From assembly GCF_000421345.1 (NCBI RefSeq), contig NZ_ATWV01000004.1:224832-288831 (forward strand): a DNA stretch of 64,000 nt, given 5' to 3'. The stretch is from Treponema bryantii NK4A124 (GTDB lineage: Bacteria; Spirochaetota; Spirochaetia; Treponematales; Treponemataceae). Below the pieces are notes generated by a model, which saw nothing but the letters and a program-made list of their open reading frames with translations, was not told where the DNA came from and made no database searches. Both the position numbers and the translations under genes were made by a program. How positions within the stretch are numbered: the first letter of the stretch is position 1; the number at the start of each line of letters is the position of its first letter. Of the stretch, positions 22,352-31,784 are shown piece after piece.

Positions 22352-24514
22352 ATGGCCAACGTAAACACAAAAGAAAAATCAATTTTACAGATTATTATAG
22401 ACCTTTCAGAAAAACTCCAGGGCTGTAAGCTGGAAGAAGAGTTTCTTAAAGAAGAAAAAGAAAATCTTGAACATCTCGCTAATTATCTTAATGTTGACGA
22501 AACCTCTGCTGTTTTCTTTACAGTAATTTTTTATCTTCAAATGCAGGAGTCTTCTGCCTCCTCTCTTGCGGAAATTGCAGATTTTCTTGAAATCCCTCAT
22601 ATCAGCATATTGATTTATAGTCAGAATTTCAGTCTGCTTCAGAAAAAATTCCTGATTGAACAGAAAAAATCAGACTCACGTCTTGCACGCAGAAATGACA
22701 GAAATTCAGGCTACGAAGTTACAGAACCGGTTGTAGAAAGCATTGTCGAAGGCACTCCAATTATTCAGATTGAAGAAAGCAAAGATACCACCGACAAAAT
22801 CTTTATGAATTTCTTCAATCTCTTTAAGAACTGTTTAAGAAACTCCTGTGTTGATGAAGATTTTTACAGAACCATCGCAACTTATGAACGAAAGTATGAC
22901 CAGGATGAAATTATGGTCAATATCAAAAAGGAATTTCCGGAAGATCAGGAATCACGCATTATTCTTTATCTGCTCAGTTCTCTTTGTATCTGCGGAAAAA
23001 ATCTTATGGATGAAGATTCTGACTTTTTCTCGGATATTATCGGAATGTTTGTAAAATATACCCGTGCAAAACGATTAAGAGAGAAGACTGATGTTCTTTA
23101 TGAAAAAAATCTTATAAAAACATCTTTTGAACAGATTTCTAATGATTACAGACGCCGTGACTGCTATGCAAGTATTTTAAAATTAAGTTATGAAGGAGTG
23201 AAGAAGCTCTTTGGAAGTCAGGCAGAAAAATATGCAGAAGAAGAAGATCAAAAATCTAATCTGGAAATTACAATTGATGCTCTCCATGAATTTGCAATGA
23301 CCTACGAAAAGCGGATGTCGCATCTTTTAAAAAAGCGTGAACTGTCTTCGCTGGAAGAAAAGTTTGCAGAGCTGCCTTTCTTTAAGAAAATTCTGAAAAC
23401 TAAGCTTGAGGCTCAGGACAGATTTTTTCTTTATGACTGTACAAAGGACTTTCTTGATGGTAATGAATCCTGTCTCTGTTCTACTCTAAGTGACTTATAT
23501 GCAAAAACTAATGCATACTTTACAAATCTTCGTAAAATGCTAGATGAAAAAGATGCTTTAAGCACCAACGGCTTTATCGAAATTGAAAAAAATGACGTTG
23601 TAGAAAGAACAACAGTTACACTCAGCGACCGTACTATTGAATTGATTTACGGCAAGAATGCGGATTTGTATAAAAAGAAGCCGATTTGCAACAAGAATAT
23701 TCTTGAGCCGGAAAAGCTGAAAGAAAAGCAGCTTTTTTACTCTGAAAAGGTACAGAAGCAGATTGATATGCTGGAGGAAAGCCTTTCGCAGAAAAATCTT
23801 GTTGCCATGCAGAAGCGTCTTGAAAAAAAGGGTCTTTCAAAAGGCGTTGCTGTGCTTCTTTATGGCGCACCAGGAACCGGAAAGACTGAAACGGTTTATC
23901 AGCTTGCAAAAAAGACAAACAGAAAAATTCTTCATGTTGATATTTCTGAATCAAAATCAATGTGGTTTGGAGAGAGCGAAAAAATCGTAAAGAAGATTTT
24001 TACTAATTACAGAAAGCTCTGCCAGGATTCGGAACGTCACCTCGAAAACACACCGATTCTTTTGTTCAACGAAGCTGATGCACTGATTTCTAAACGCAAG
24101 GATGTTACCCAGGGAAACTGTGCACAGACAGAAAATGCCATTCAGAATATTCTTCTGGAAGAAATGGAAAAACTGGATGGAATTATTTTTGCAACAACTA
24201 ACCTCTGCAACAATATGGACAAGGCCTTTGAACGACGCTTCCTTTTTAAGGTTGAATACGAAAAACCAAGTCTTGAAGCCCGCAAAAAAATCTGGGGAAG
24301 CAAGCTGCCTGAGCTTTGCGATTCTGACCTTGAGAAACTCGCTGACCGCTTTGATTTTTCCGGTGGCGAAATTGACAATATTGTGCGAAAATGTGAAATG
24401 ACAGAAATCATAAAAGGGACACTTCCTTCTTATGACGAAATCGCTGAACTCTGCGAAAACGAGCGGCTGGACAAAGAAGAAAACGAGTGCCGTGTAGGCT
24501 TCTGTTTTTCATAA
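22352..24514 (+). CDS. AAA+ ATPase with a long unknown N-terminal region
   Basis: 720 residues. The C-terminal third is an AAA+ module close to the FtsH/spastin group: Walker A GAPGTGKT near 508, the loop SESKSMWFGESEK, Walker B LLFNEAD (N573-E574-A575-D576) where the usual first Asp is Asn, and arginine fingers FERRF. The first ~480 residues contain no domain I recognise, are mostly helical and hold EEEKENLEHLANYLNVD-like acidic segments. No zinc-protease motif follows. SD AAGGAG precedes the ATG. It is the first gene of a four-gene operon with 21-22-base gaps, followed by a FliG-like and two PcfJ-like genes. Probable role: remodelling of a protein assembly. Confidence 0.8.
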   Translation: MANVNTKEKSILQIIIDLSEKLQGCKLEEEFLKEEKENLEHLANYLNVDETSAVFFTVIFYLQMQESSASSLAEIADFLEIPHISILIYSQNFSLLQKKFLIEQKKSDSRLARRNDRNSGYEVTEPVVESIVEGTPIIQIEESKDTTDKIFMNFFNLFKNCLRNSCVDEDFYRTIATYERKYDQDEIMVNIKKEFPEDQESRIILYLLSSLCICGKNLMDEDSDFFSDIIGMFVKYTRAKRLREKTDVLYEKNLIKTSFEQISNDYRRRDCYASILKLSYEGVKKLFGSQAEKYAEEEDQKSNLEITIDALHEFAMTYEKRMSHLLKKRELSSLEEKFAELPFFKKILKTKLEAQDRFFLYDCTKDFLDGNESCLCSTLSDLYAKTNAYFTNLRKMLDEKDALSTNGFIEIEKNDVVERTTVTLSDRTIELIYGKNADLYKKKPICNKNILEPEKLKEKQLFYSEKVQKQIDMLEESLSQKNLVAMQKRLEKKGLSKGVAVLLYGAPGTGKTETVYQLAKKTNRKILHVDISESKSMWFGESEKIVKKIFTNYRKLCQDSERHLENTPILLFNEADALISKRKDVTQGNCAQTENAIQNILLEEMEKLDGIIFATTNLCNNMDKAFERRFLFKVEYEKPSLEARKKIWGSKLPELCDSDLEKLADRFDFSGGEIDNIVRKCEMTEIIKGTLPSYDEIAELCENERLDKEENECRVGFCFS

Positions 24515-24535
24515 CAAAACGCAAGGAGCAGGCTC

Positions 24536-25297
24536 GTGAAAAAGACAGCAAGCAAAGTTATAAACAATGATAAAGATTCCAATAACACTGTTTTAAAATT
24601 CAGAAAGCAGCTTGAAGCAGCATGTGAAAAATCATTTGGAATAATAGAAGAGTTTTTTGATACCGGCTACATGGTCTTTCTAGCCAAGCTACTTGTCTAC
24701 CTGCCGGACCAGCGTCGAGAAGAAGCGCTCGCAAAGCTGCCGGAAGCAATTCGTCAAAACGTGAAAAGCTTATTCGATGCAGACAGTGAAAAAACTAATA
24801 TTGAGCCAGGTGTTTTAAGTGCGGCAGGAACAGTTCTTAAGCGTTCAGGATTTTATGCAAAAGCTTGTGCAGCTGAAGTAATGAACAATTCGATATTGCC
24901 ATGCAAACAGACAAAAGAAGAACTTGTAGACTTTTATACAATAAATCCTATTCTTGCAATGAATGTAGATTATTATGCAACAGATTTATCTATTCTCTTA
25001 TTTCTTGATGACAGGGCAATTCAAAAATGGCTGCGCGAAGTAGACCAGATGGATCTGGCAATAGCACTTAAAGGCCTTGATAACGAAATACGAGAAAAGG
25101 TATTCCAGAACATGAGCTACCATGCCGCTACCCTGCTTCGTGAAGACATGGAGTTTGTTGGGGAGGTAATAAATCAGGCTGATATTATAGAAACACAAAA
25201 GGAGCTTATTGAAATACTGGAAAGCCTGGAAGAAAAAGGCGAAATCTATATTTCAAGGGACTCTTTTTCAGATATTGGTAGCCGTTTTATTAATTAG
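24536..25297 (+). CDS. FliG paralogue with altered torque residues
   Basis: 253 residues, GTG start with AAGGAG ten bases upstream. Residues 150-240 match the flagellar switch protein FliG C-terminal domain: LDDRAIQKWLREVD, DLAIALKG, EKVFQNMS, LREDMEF, then a helix ending LEEKGEIYISR. Residues 45-120 resemble the FliG middle domain. It is about 80-90 residues shorter than flagellar FliG, at the N-terminal FliF-binding end. Counting from ALKG (K179), E. coli torque residues map as K264 to K179, R281 to H196, D288 to E203, D289 to D204 and R297 to I212, so two key arginines are lost. It sits in an operon with an AAA+ ATPase, not with flagellar genes, suggesting a non-flagellar ring or scaffold. 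Confidence 0.85.
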   Translation: MKKTASKVINNDKDSNNTVLKFRKQLEAACEKSFGIIEEFFDTGYMVFLAKLLVYLPDQRREEALAKLPEAIRQNVKSLFDADSEKTNIEPGVLSAAGTVLKRSGFYAKACAAEVMNNSILPCKQTKEELVDFYTINPILAMNVDYYATDLSILLFLDDRAIQKWLREVDQMDLAIALKGLDNEIREKVFQNMSYHAATLLREDMEFVGEVINQADIIETQKELIEILESLEEKGEIYISRDSFSDIGSRFIN

Positions 25298-25319
25298 TTT
25301 ATCAGAGGTTTTAGATTTT

Positions 25320-27071
25320 ATGATTGATCCTAAGCTCGAAAAAAAATATTTCTATCGTCAGTTTGGAACAGCAGATTTTGTTTCCAGCAAAACAGAAAAG
25401 CAGATTATTCCAATACGTCTCAAAAATAATTATATTCCGGACACAATTGTTTTTAATAATGAAAAAAGAATCTGGGAAAAATCAGAAGAAATGCCTTCCT
25501 CAACTGAAAGCCAGATTCCGGAAGAGTTTGTAGAATTTCCATATAATCCTGTAAAACCTTATTTTGTGGGAAATTCTATTTTTGATAAAAATAGGAATAT
25601 AGATTTTGAAGATTTATCTCCTTGTGAAATGAAAGATTATTATGACTGGAAAAGAGAACAGAGCCGATATTTTATAAATTCAAAATATTATAAAGACAAC
25701 AACAAAATCAGTAAGGATTATATCGCCGCAGAAATAATTACAGATATAGAGAAACTGACACTAACGCTGTCCTTCATAAAGTTTAAGCGCAAAGAATTGA
25801 CAGACTGGAAAGCCCAGTGGAACAATCCAGAAAAAAGTTTTGTCACCTTCCCCTGTTATTCCGACGCCCTGCCTCCACCTTCAGAAACAAGCCGTGAAAC
25901 TTTTTTTTATGATATGAAAAATGGCATCTTCTCTGAGAACTTTATAAATCCAGAAGATACTTATTATAAGTATTACAGTGATAATCCCTCTTTTGCGAGA
26001 CATTGCAATCTTATGAACATACTGAGAGACCTTGAACTGTCGGCTTATCCTACAGCTGTACTAAAAGAGGCTTATCAGGAGCTTTGCAGACTGGCAAAAA
26101 TTTACACAGGACTTGAAACTACACCTACAGTCAGCGATATGTCCCTGGACAATAAAACTCCTCGTTATCTCACAGAAATGTATTATCTCACAATGCTTCC
26201 CTGCGAACCTAAACTTTTCGTAGTTCTTAAAAACAAGGAATTTGATTCCTTAAATATCCGCTTTAAATATGAACGAACAGACACAGAGGTTCTCAATAAA
26301 TTTCTGCGGAAGAATCATATAAATGGTTACAGAGTTCTACGAAAAGTATATTCTGAAGCCCCTCTTATCCTGTTTACCTATATAAGGCTTCACGCTGCAG
26401 GTTTTAGAGATGTAAATCTTTACAACAAGGTTATTCAAGATTCTAAAAACTACAATTTTATAAATGATTTACCACGAGAGGCCTTTATTTTCTTTTCAAG
26501 ATATTGCATTAAACGTCGCGGAGAAATTGCAGCTCTGAACCTGTTGTTAAAGCTGATTGATCAGGAAAAACTTGATGACAATGATTTTACTTTCCTAGAC
26601 AGGAATGATGCTTTTACTATGTTTCATAAATATTTCCGTCATATACCAAAGCAACTAAAGAAAGATATTCTTAAAGACGGCTTTACTCAATTTAATCATG
26701 ATGCACTTTCAAATTTGAGTTATCGGCTGACAAGTAAAAAAATCACCTTTAAATATTCAGAAGAAGAGAGAAAACTTGAAGATGATATTGACGGATATTC
26801 CTTCCGCCTGCCACGAAACTCTAATCAACTCTGCGAAATCGGAACCAGTCTTCACAATTGTGTTGCCTCTTATGCCGACCAGATTTCAAAGAAGGTATGC
26901 ACGATTATTTATGTCACAAAAAATGATAAGTATAAAATCTGCATTGAAGTTCGGGGAAAAGAAATTTTCCAGGAACGTGTAGACAGAAATGACTGTCCTG
27001 ATGAAGAAGAAGAAAGGATTCTTCAGAAATGGCATGAAGGTCATGCTCTCACACAGCATAATTATTCATAG
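25320..27071 (+). CDS. PcfJ-like domain protein 1
   Basis: 583 residues from ATG 25320 (CAGAGG upstream); a longer frame overlaps the FliG-like gene in another frame and is unlikely. The C-terminal ~90 residues (QLCEIGTSLHNCVASYADQ, then YKICIEVRGKEIFQERVDRN) match the PcfJ-like family (PF14284), whose conserved Asn-Cys-Val and Ile-Glu-Val motifs are present. The larger N-terminal part is helical and unrecognised. PcfJ is named from an enterococcal conjugative plasmid, function unknown. Shared with protein 2: KDGFTQFNHD against REGFNQYTHD. No signal peptide. It may act with the FliG-like and AAA+ proteins. Confidence 0.72.
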   Translation: MIDPKLEKKYFYRQFGTADFVSSKTEKQIIPIRLKNNYIPDTIVFNNEKRIWEKSEEMPSSTESQIPEEFVEFPYNPVKPYFVGNSIFDKNRNIDFEDLSPCEMKDYYDWKREQSRYFINSKYYKDNNKISKDYIAAEIITDIEKLTLTLSFIKFKRKELTDWKAQWNNPEKSFVTFPCYSDALPPPSETSRETFFYDMKNGIFSENFINPEDTYYKYYSDNPSFARHCNLMNILRDLELSAYPTAVLKEAYQELCRLAKIYTGLETTPTVSDMSLDNKTPRYLTEMYYLTMLPCEPKLFVVLKNKEFDSLNIRFKYERTDTEVLNKFLRKNHINGYRVLRKVYSEAPLILFTYIRLHAAGFRDVNLYNKVIQDSKNYNFINDLPREAFIFFSRYCIKRRGEIAALNLLLKLIDQEKLDDNDFTFLDRNDAFTMFHKYFRHIPKQLKKDILKDGFTQFNHDALSNLSYRLTSKKITFKYSEEERKLEDDIDGYSFRLPRNSNQLCEIGTSLHNCVASYADQISKKVCTIIYVTKNDKYKICIEVRGKEIFQERVDRNDCPDEEEERILQKWHEGHALTQHNYS

Positions 27072-27092
27072 TAAACGGGACTAAAAGACAAG

Positions 27093-28646
27093 ATGAATCG
27101 CTACTGGGGATATGACATTATAAAAAACTCTTTTGTGCCGCACCAGGATGAATCGCTTTCTGTTTTCCCTACCATTATAAACCTGAAGCAGAAAACGGTT
27201 TTCTGCCGCCAGCACAAGAGGTGGGAAAAGATTGCCGCCTTCCAACAGAATGTGCTGAAGACCGCCTGCGGAAAACTTTACACCGGCCCTTTTACTCAAG
27301 ACGACACAGTTTTTAATTATAATTATGCCGTAAGCAAAAAAGAGGGCAACTGGTATATCAAGGTTAATTCACAGACGGTCTCAACAAAAAACAGACGCCT
27401 GCTGGAAAACATTTACGAAGTAAACACTAAAAGAAAGCGCCTTTTCAAAAACGGAACACCGATTTTCGAGCGCGAAGATCTGACCGGAGTTCTCTGCAAG
27501 GAAATCACTTCTGAAATCTTAAGCGACATGGGAGCGGCCTACAAGGAAGAGTTTGGAATCTGCCCTACGGTTGCCTCAAAGCTCGGGGGCTTAAGTGTTA
27601 TTCTGGGCTATATGCTCAGCCCCTTCAACATCAACTTTTACCGCATTGCCCAGCACTGGGGCTTGAATCCTTACGACCCGGATTTTGCGGCTCTTTCTTC
27701 GGGCAACACTCCGACAGCAGAAAACGAAATGTTTGACAGCATGGACATTAAGCCGACAAAAACTCTTCGCAAGCTTTATCAGAAATTTCCTCAGAGCGTA
27801 ATCTGCTATGCGGCCGCTCAGGATATGGGCTTTACCGATGTAAATCTTCTTCAAAAGTCCCCTGCTCCATCTTTTTACGCTTTTCTAAAATACTTTATGA
27901 TTTCTTTTGCAGGCGGCCAGATTACTTACTTTATCCGGGAACCGCTCAAGCAATTTGTACGCGACATGCTTGCCCTTTCAAATCAAAAAACCGTGTGGAA
28001 TTCTATTGAGCGCACCGTGGGCTTTTTTGCAGATCAAACAGTCTCGCCAATAATCATTACTGATGCAATCAATATGTATTCTGTTTGTGCTCCTCATCTC
28101 ACCGACCAGGAAAAAAAGGAAGTAATGCGTGAGGGCTTTAATCAATATACTCATGACTTTTTTCTCCGGCGACAGGAGCAGCTGAACCTTGAAGGATTAA
28201 GTTCAAGCCACAAGGTTGAGGCAAATGTTCCTTTTACCATCGAGCCTGAATTTATGGCTCTGGAGTATAAGGCCGGTCGTCAGTTCCGGGAAAATCCGGT
28301 TACCAAAGAGCTGGAAGAAGTGCCCGATAAAGAACGCTTCTGTTTTTATGTAGCAAAGGATAGTTATACCCTCAAACAAATTGGAAGCGCAATGAGCAAC
28401 TGCGTTGGCTGGGGTTACAAGAATGCGGTGCTGGAAAGGCGGGCAACTATTGTCTATGCAATGTTCCAGAACAAATACCGCATCTGCATAGAGGTAACTC
28501 CGGACTTTTCAATAAGGCAGGCACTGGGCCCTCATAACACTCAGCTTTGTGATGACGCTCTTCAAGCCTTTTTCGAATGGTGCGACAAAAAAGATATCAA
28601 AAGAACTCACGCCTTCGGCCAGATACACGTTGCACCTCACGGGTAA
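27093..28646 (+). CDS. PcfJ-like domain protein 2
   Basis: 517 residues, 21 bases after protein 1. C-terminal region with IGSAMSNCVGWGY, YRICIEVTP and RQALGPHN, matching the same PcfJ-like core as its neighbour but otherwise only distantly related, so an old duplication. The last ~25 residues (AFFEWCDKKDIKRTHAF) form a helix typical of the family end. G+C and codon choice are higher than in protein 1. It ends three bases from the convergent leucine-rich-repeat gene. Cytoplasmic. The two PcfJ-like proteins plus AAA+ and FliG-like partners make a conserved-looking unit of unknown purpose. Confidence 0.72.
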   Translation: MNRYWGYDIIKNSFVPHQDESLSVFPTIINLKQKTVFCRQHKRWEKIAAFQQNVLKTACGKLYTGPFTQDDTVFNYNYAVSKKEGNWYIKVNSQTVSTKNRRLLENIYEVNTKRKRLFKNGTPIFEREDLTGVLCKEITSEILSDMGAAYKEEFGICPTVASKLGGLSVILGYMLSPFNINFYRIAQHWGLNPYDPDFAALSSGNTPTAENEMFDSMDIKPTKTLRKLYQKFPQSVICYAAAQDMGFTDVNLLQKSPAPSFYAFLKYFMISFAGGQITYFIREPLKQFVRDMLALSNQKTVWNSIERTVGFFADQTVSPIIITDAINMYSVCAPHLTDQEKKEVMREGFNQYTHDFFLRRQEQLNLEGLSSSHKVEANVPFTIEPEFMALEYKAGRQFRENPVTKELEEVPDKERFCFYVAKDSYTLKQIGSAMSNCVGWGYKNAVLERRATIVYAMFQNKYRICIEVTPDFSIRQALGPHNTQLCDDALQAFFEWCDKKDIKRTHAFGQIHVAPHG

Positions 28647-28649
28647 AAT

Positions 28650-30185
28650 CTATTTTATTGCTTCTAATGTAAGCATAACCTTATTAGACTTGCTTTTTAT
28701 CTTTCCATTCTTTACAGGATAAGCTTCGGAAAGAGATTCCAGTTCTTTTACCTGCTGTGGTTCTGAATCACAGAAAGCAGCAGGATCTATATATTCTATA
28801 GTTGAAGGAAGCTTTACTGACTCTAGCGCAGGGCAAGGGTTAAAAGCAAATTTATCAATTTTCTTTACACCTTCATTCAATACAATTTTTTTGAGTGATC
28901 CACAGTACGAGAAGTTACTTCCGTCAACTGATTCAAGGGTGCCTGGAATTTCTATTGATTCCAGAGACTCGCAAAATCTAAAAACCTGATATTTCATACT
29001 CGTAAGATTCTTTGGAAGTGTAATATTCTGAAGCTTCCTGCAATAAATGAAAGCTTCATTACCTATTTTCTCTACAGAATCAGGAATATTGATTGACTTT
29101 AGTTTAAGACATCCGGCAAAAGAACAAGCTCCTATTACAGTAATTTTTTCTGGTAGTCTAACAGTCTCAAGTGCATTGCAGTGTTCAAAAAGCCTGGCCT
29201 TCAATTCTGTAATAGCTTTAGGAATTTCAATTGACTTAAGATTTTCGTTTCCACTGAAAACTTCATAATCAAGTTCTTTAAGATTTTCAGGAAGTTTGAT
29301 TTCCTTAAAACCACAACGGGCAAGAGAAAGCTGTTTTATTACAGTAACACCCTCCGGGATGGTTAGTTCTTTTAAGGATTCACAATTGTTAAACAAAGAA
29401 TATTCGAGACTCTTAATTCCAGACGGAAGATTTATTTTCTTCAAACTGGAACAACCATCAAAAGCAAATCGACCTATCTTTTTTACACATTCAGGAATTT
29501 CAACTGTTTCAAGATTCTTAAATCCCTGGAAAGCGCTTTCCCCTATTTCTGTAATTCCTTCTGGAATAACAACTTGCTTTTGATTTGGCCGCATAAACTT
29601 TACAAGCACATTATTTTCAATTAAGAACTCAGGATCTTCTGCTTCTCCATCCTGACACTTAACAGAGGATGCTTTTACATCTGAATTAAGAAGATATTCC
29701 TTGCCTTCCACCTTTTCCCAATCTTCTTTAGAACCGGCAAAATTGATTTCAGATAAAAGCTGACATTCACTAAAGGCGCCTTCCTGAATGACTTTCAATG
29801 ATTTTGGAAGGGTTATTTTTTTTAATTTTAAGCAAAATTTGAAGGTATCGTATTCTATTGTTGAGATTCCTTCTGGAATAACAATTTCTTCCAGAGCACG
29901 ACAATTGTCGAATACATAAGCTTCGAGTATTTCAAGTTCTTTTGGAAGTGTAACTTTTTGCAGGCTCCTGCAATATGCAAAGGCACCGCGTCTGATAGCT
30001 TTTACACTGTCTGGAACTACAACGCTTAAAAGAGAAGCACAGCCACTAGCGCATTTTCCAGCAAAAGCTTCTCTGGCAATTTCTGTAACTCCATCTGGAA
30101 TTTCAATATCAACTGCATTTTTTGAATTTGCACATTTTTCAAGAATATTATTTTTGATTGTAAGAACTTTCTTTTCGTTAGCCAT
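28650..30185 (-). CDS. BspA-type leucine-rich repeat protein
   Basis: 511 residues of tandem LRR_5 repeats of about 23 residues: pattern LxxIxIPxxVxxIGxxAFxxCxxL, for example SVVVPDSVKAIRRGAFAYCRSLQKV and INIPDSVEKIGNEAF. About 14-16 repeats can be counted. No signal peptide or lipobox at the N-terminus (MANEKKVLTIKNNILEKC), so it seems cytoplasmic, unlike surface BspA proteins; export by another route is not excluded. AGAGGTG precedes the start. It converges with the PcfJ operon. A protein-interaction scaffold is the safest guess. Confidence 0.85.
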   Translation of the reverse strand: MANEKKVLTIKNNILEKCANSKNAVDIEIPDGVTEIAREAFAGKCASGCASLLSVVVPDSVKAIRRGAFAYCRSLQKVTLPKELEILEAYVFDNCRALEEIVIPEGISTIEYDTFKFCLKLKKITLPKSLKVIQEGAFSECQLLSEINFAGSKEDWEKVEGKEYLLNSDVKASSVKCQDGEAEDPEFLIENNVLVKFMRPNQKQVVIPEGITEIGESAFQGFKNLETVEIPECVKKIGRFAFDGCSSLKKINLPSGIKSLEYSLFNNCESLKELTIPEGVTVIKQLSLARCGFKEIKLPENLKELDYEVFSGNENLKSIEIPKAITELKARLFEHCNALETVRLPEKITVIGACSFAGCLKLKSINIPDSVEKIGNEAFIYCRKLQNITLPKNLTSMKYQVFRFCESLESIEIPGTLESVDGSNFSYCGSLKKIVLNEGVKKIDKFAFNPCPALESVKLPSTIEYIDPAAFCDSEPQQVKELESLSEAYPVKNGKIKSKSNKVMLTLEAIK

Positions 30186-30286
30186 TTTACACCTCTGAAT
30201 TTATTATAAATGTGAAATTTGGTTTTATCAAAGAATTTTTTTGCCATTCTAAAAACTTAATGTATAATCAAACATAAGGTGAAGTT

Positions 30287-30967
30287 ATGAGTAGTATAAA
30301 AGAACACATTGAGTTAATTAAACACATTCCTGTTGAAAAACAGATCTCATTAATCAAAAGGAAAAACTGGCTGAAAGATGACGAGCATTTACACGATAGA
30401 TTTCAAGACATCAATAATCAAGAGAAAATATTAAAACACCTGAAAAGCATTTTTTCTAAAAATGATGAAATCTTAATTTCTAGAAGTGATATCTTTGATG
30501 AACAAAATCTAGAGAAAAAAATATTAAAAACATTAATGTGGGGCTATCCTTCAGGCGGACAGGGGTCTCTCTCAAAAAATATTTTTTGTAATCTCTCTAT
30601 AATAAAAGAAAAATTAAATAAATACAAAAACAAGAACATTCCAGAAGGCTCTGAAGATCAAGATACAAACTTTAAGGAGCTCCTTGTCATTTCTGGACTT
30701 GGTTTTTCAACCCTTTCAAAAATACTGTATTTCTTCCAGGTTACAATTAATGATAATCCTTGTTTGATTTATGACAGACAGGTTCTTTTATCGTTAAATA
30801 AAAACACTATTGATGAATTTGATATAGGACATTCATGGAAACAAAACTATGATGATTATTGTAGTTATCTGGAAAAAGTTAATGATCTTTCCAAGGAACA
30901 CAATGTTACCAACGCACAAATCGAATTCTTCCTTTTTTATACAAATCTACATTTTAAGTTAGATTGA
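30287..30967 (+). CDS. Putative OGG-fold DNA glycosylase-like protein
   Basis: 226 residues, strongly AT-rich. Features recall the 8-oxoguanine DNA glycosylase OGG-fold family seen in defence contexts: MWGYPSGGQGSLSKN, the helix-turn GLGFSTLSKILYFF, PCLIYDRQVLLSL, and the end helix QIEFFLFYTNLHF. A Lys in SKILYFF would occupy the helix-hairpin catalytic position and D in YDRQV the Asp site, but I cannot align it rigorously. Promoter TATAAT 30263-30268; SD AAGGTG. Alternatively a protein of unknown function. It lies within the accessory region between the LRR gene and a Sel1-like gene. Confidence 0.45.
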   Translation: MSSIKEHIELIKHIPVEKQISLIKRKNWLKDDEHLHDRFQDINNQEKILKHLKSIFSKNDEILISRSDIFDEQNLEKKILKTLMWGYPSGGQGSLSKNIFCNLSIIKEKLNKYKNKNIPEGSEDQDTNFKELLVISGLGFSTLSKILYFFQVTINDNPCLIYDRQVLLSLNKNTIDEFDIGHSWKQNYDDYCSYLEKVNDLSKEHNVTNAQIEFFLFYTNLHFKLD

Positions 30968-31101
30968 TTGTTTGAAATTACTGTTTTTTTACTTTACGTT
31001 TCAAAAAAATAGCCTATATTAATAATACATTCACTTTTTATAGGCTTACTAAACATTTAATTTCTCATTTTTTCAGGCATATAAAATGCCGGGGAGTCAC
31101 T

Positions 31102-31686
31102 ATGTCTACACAAAATCTTTCTAAGCTTGAGCTCGCTGCAGAGGAAATTGATCAGGGAATCAATTTCGAAAAAAATCTGGCTTACCTCAATGAAGAGGGT
31201 GAAAAAGGCAATATCTTTGCACTTAAAACTTTGGGATTTCTTTACAGTCTGGGGCTTTATGACTCGCAGGATGAATCTAAAAAGCTCCTTATCGACAACA
31301 TGTCTGAAGAAAGCGAAAAAAAAGCCCGCGAATATTTTACAAAGGCCGCAGAACTTGGTAGTGTTCACGCAAAAATCTGGCTTGCGATGGGAGAATGTAT
31401 AAGAGTTGCTTTGGACGATAAAAGTAACTCTGAAGCCGGCGAAAATTTTCCGACTGCCCAGGATTTTCTCAACGCAGAAAAGCTTGCCCTACACGCAATA
31501 GAAGAAAGCAAAAAGGAAAGCTGTGACTGTACTCAAAATGCCGTTGCAATGATGTGCCATTGGCTTGCACAGGTTTACGACTCAAAAAATCCATCAAACC
31601 CGATTTACGATGAAGAAAAAGTAAAATATTGGGAAGAAGAATATGAAAAAAAATTGAAAAATTTTAATAATTTTTCGCAATTTTGA
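31102..31686 (+). CDS. Sel1/TPR-like repeat protein
   Basis: 194 residues. Two to three helical repeats of the Sel1 type (FALKTLGFLYSLGLYD; AREYFTKAAELGSVHAKIWLAMGECI), which act as protein-binding scaffolds. No signal peptide. SD GGGGAG precedes ATG 31102 directly after the small hairpin GGCAT-ATAAA-ATGCC. The gene precedes a sigma-factor gene by about 100 bases but has its own spacing, so co-transcription is uncertain. No catalytic motif. Confidence 0.65.
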   Translation: MSTQNLSKLELAAEEIDQGINFEKNLAYLNEEGEKGNIFALKTLGFLYSLGLYDSQDESKKLLIDNMSEESEKKAREYFTKAAELGSVHAKIWLAMGECIRVALDDKSNSEAGENFPTAQDFLNAEKLALHAIEESKKESCDCTQNAVAMMCHWLAQVYDSKNPSNPIYDEEKVKYWEEEYEKKLKNFNNFSQF

Positions 31687-31784
31687 GAGTTAAGTTAAAT
31701 ATATTATTAACACCCTTAATTAATTATTTTCACCAAAAATAAACATTCTCATTTAATCGACATTCAACATGTCAGGAGGTTTCT

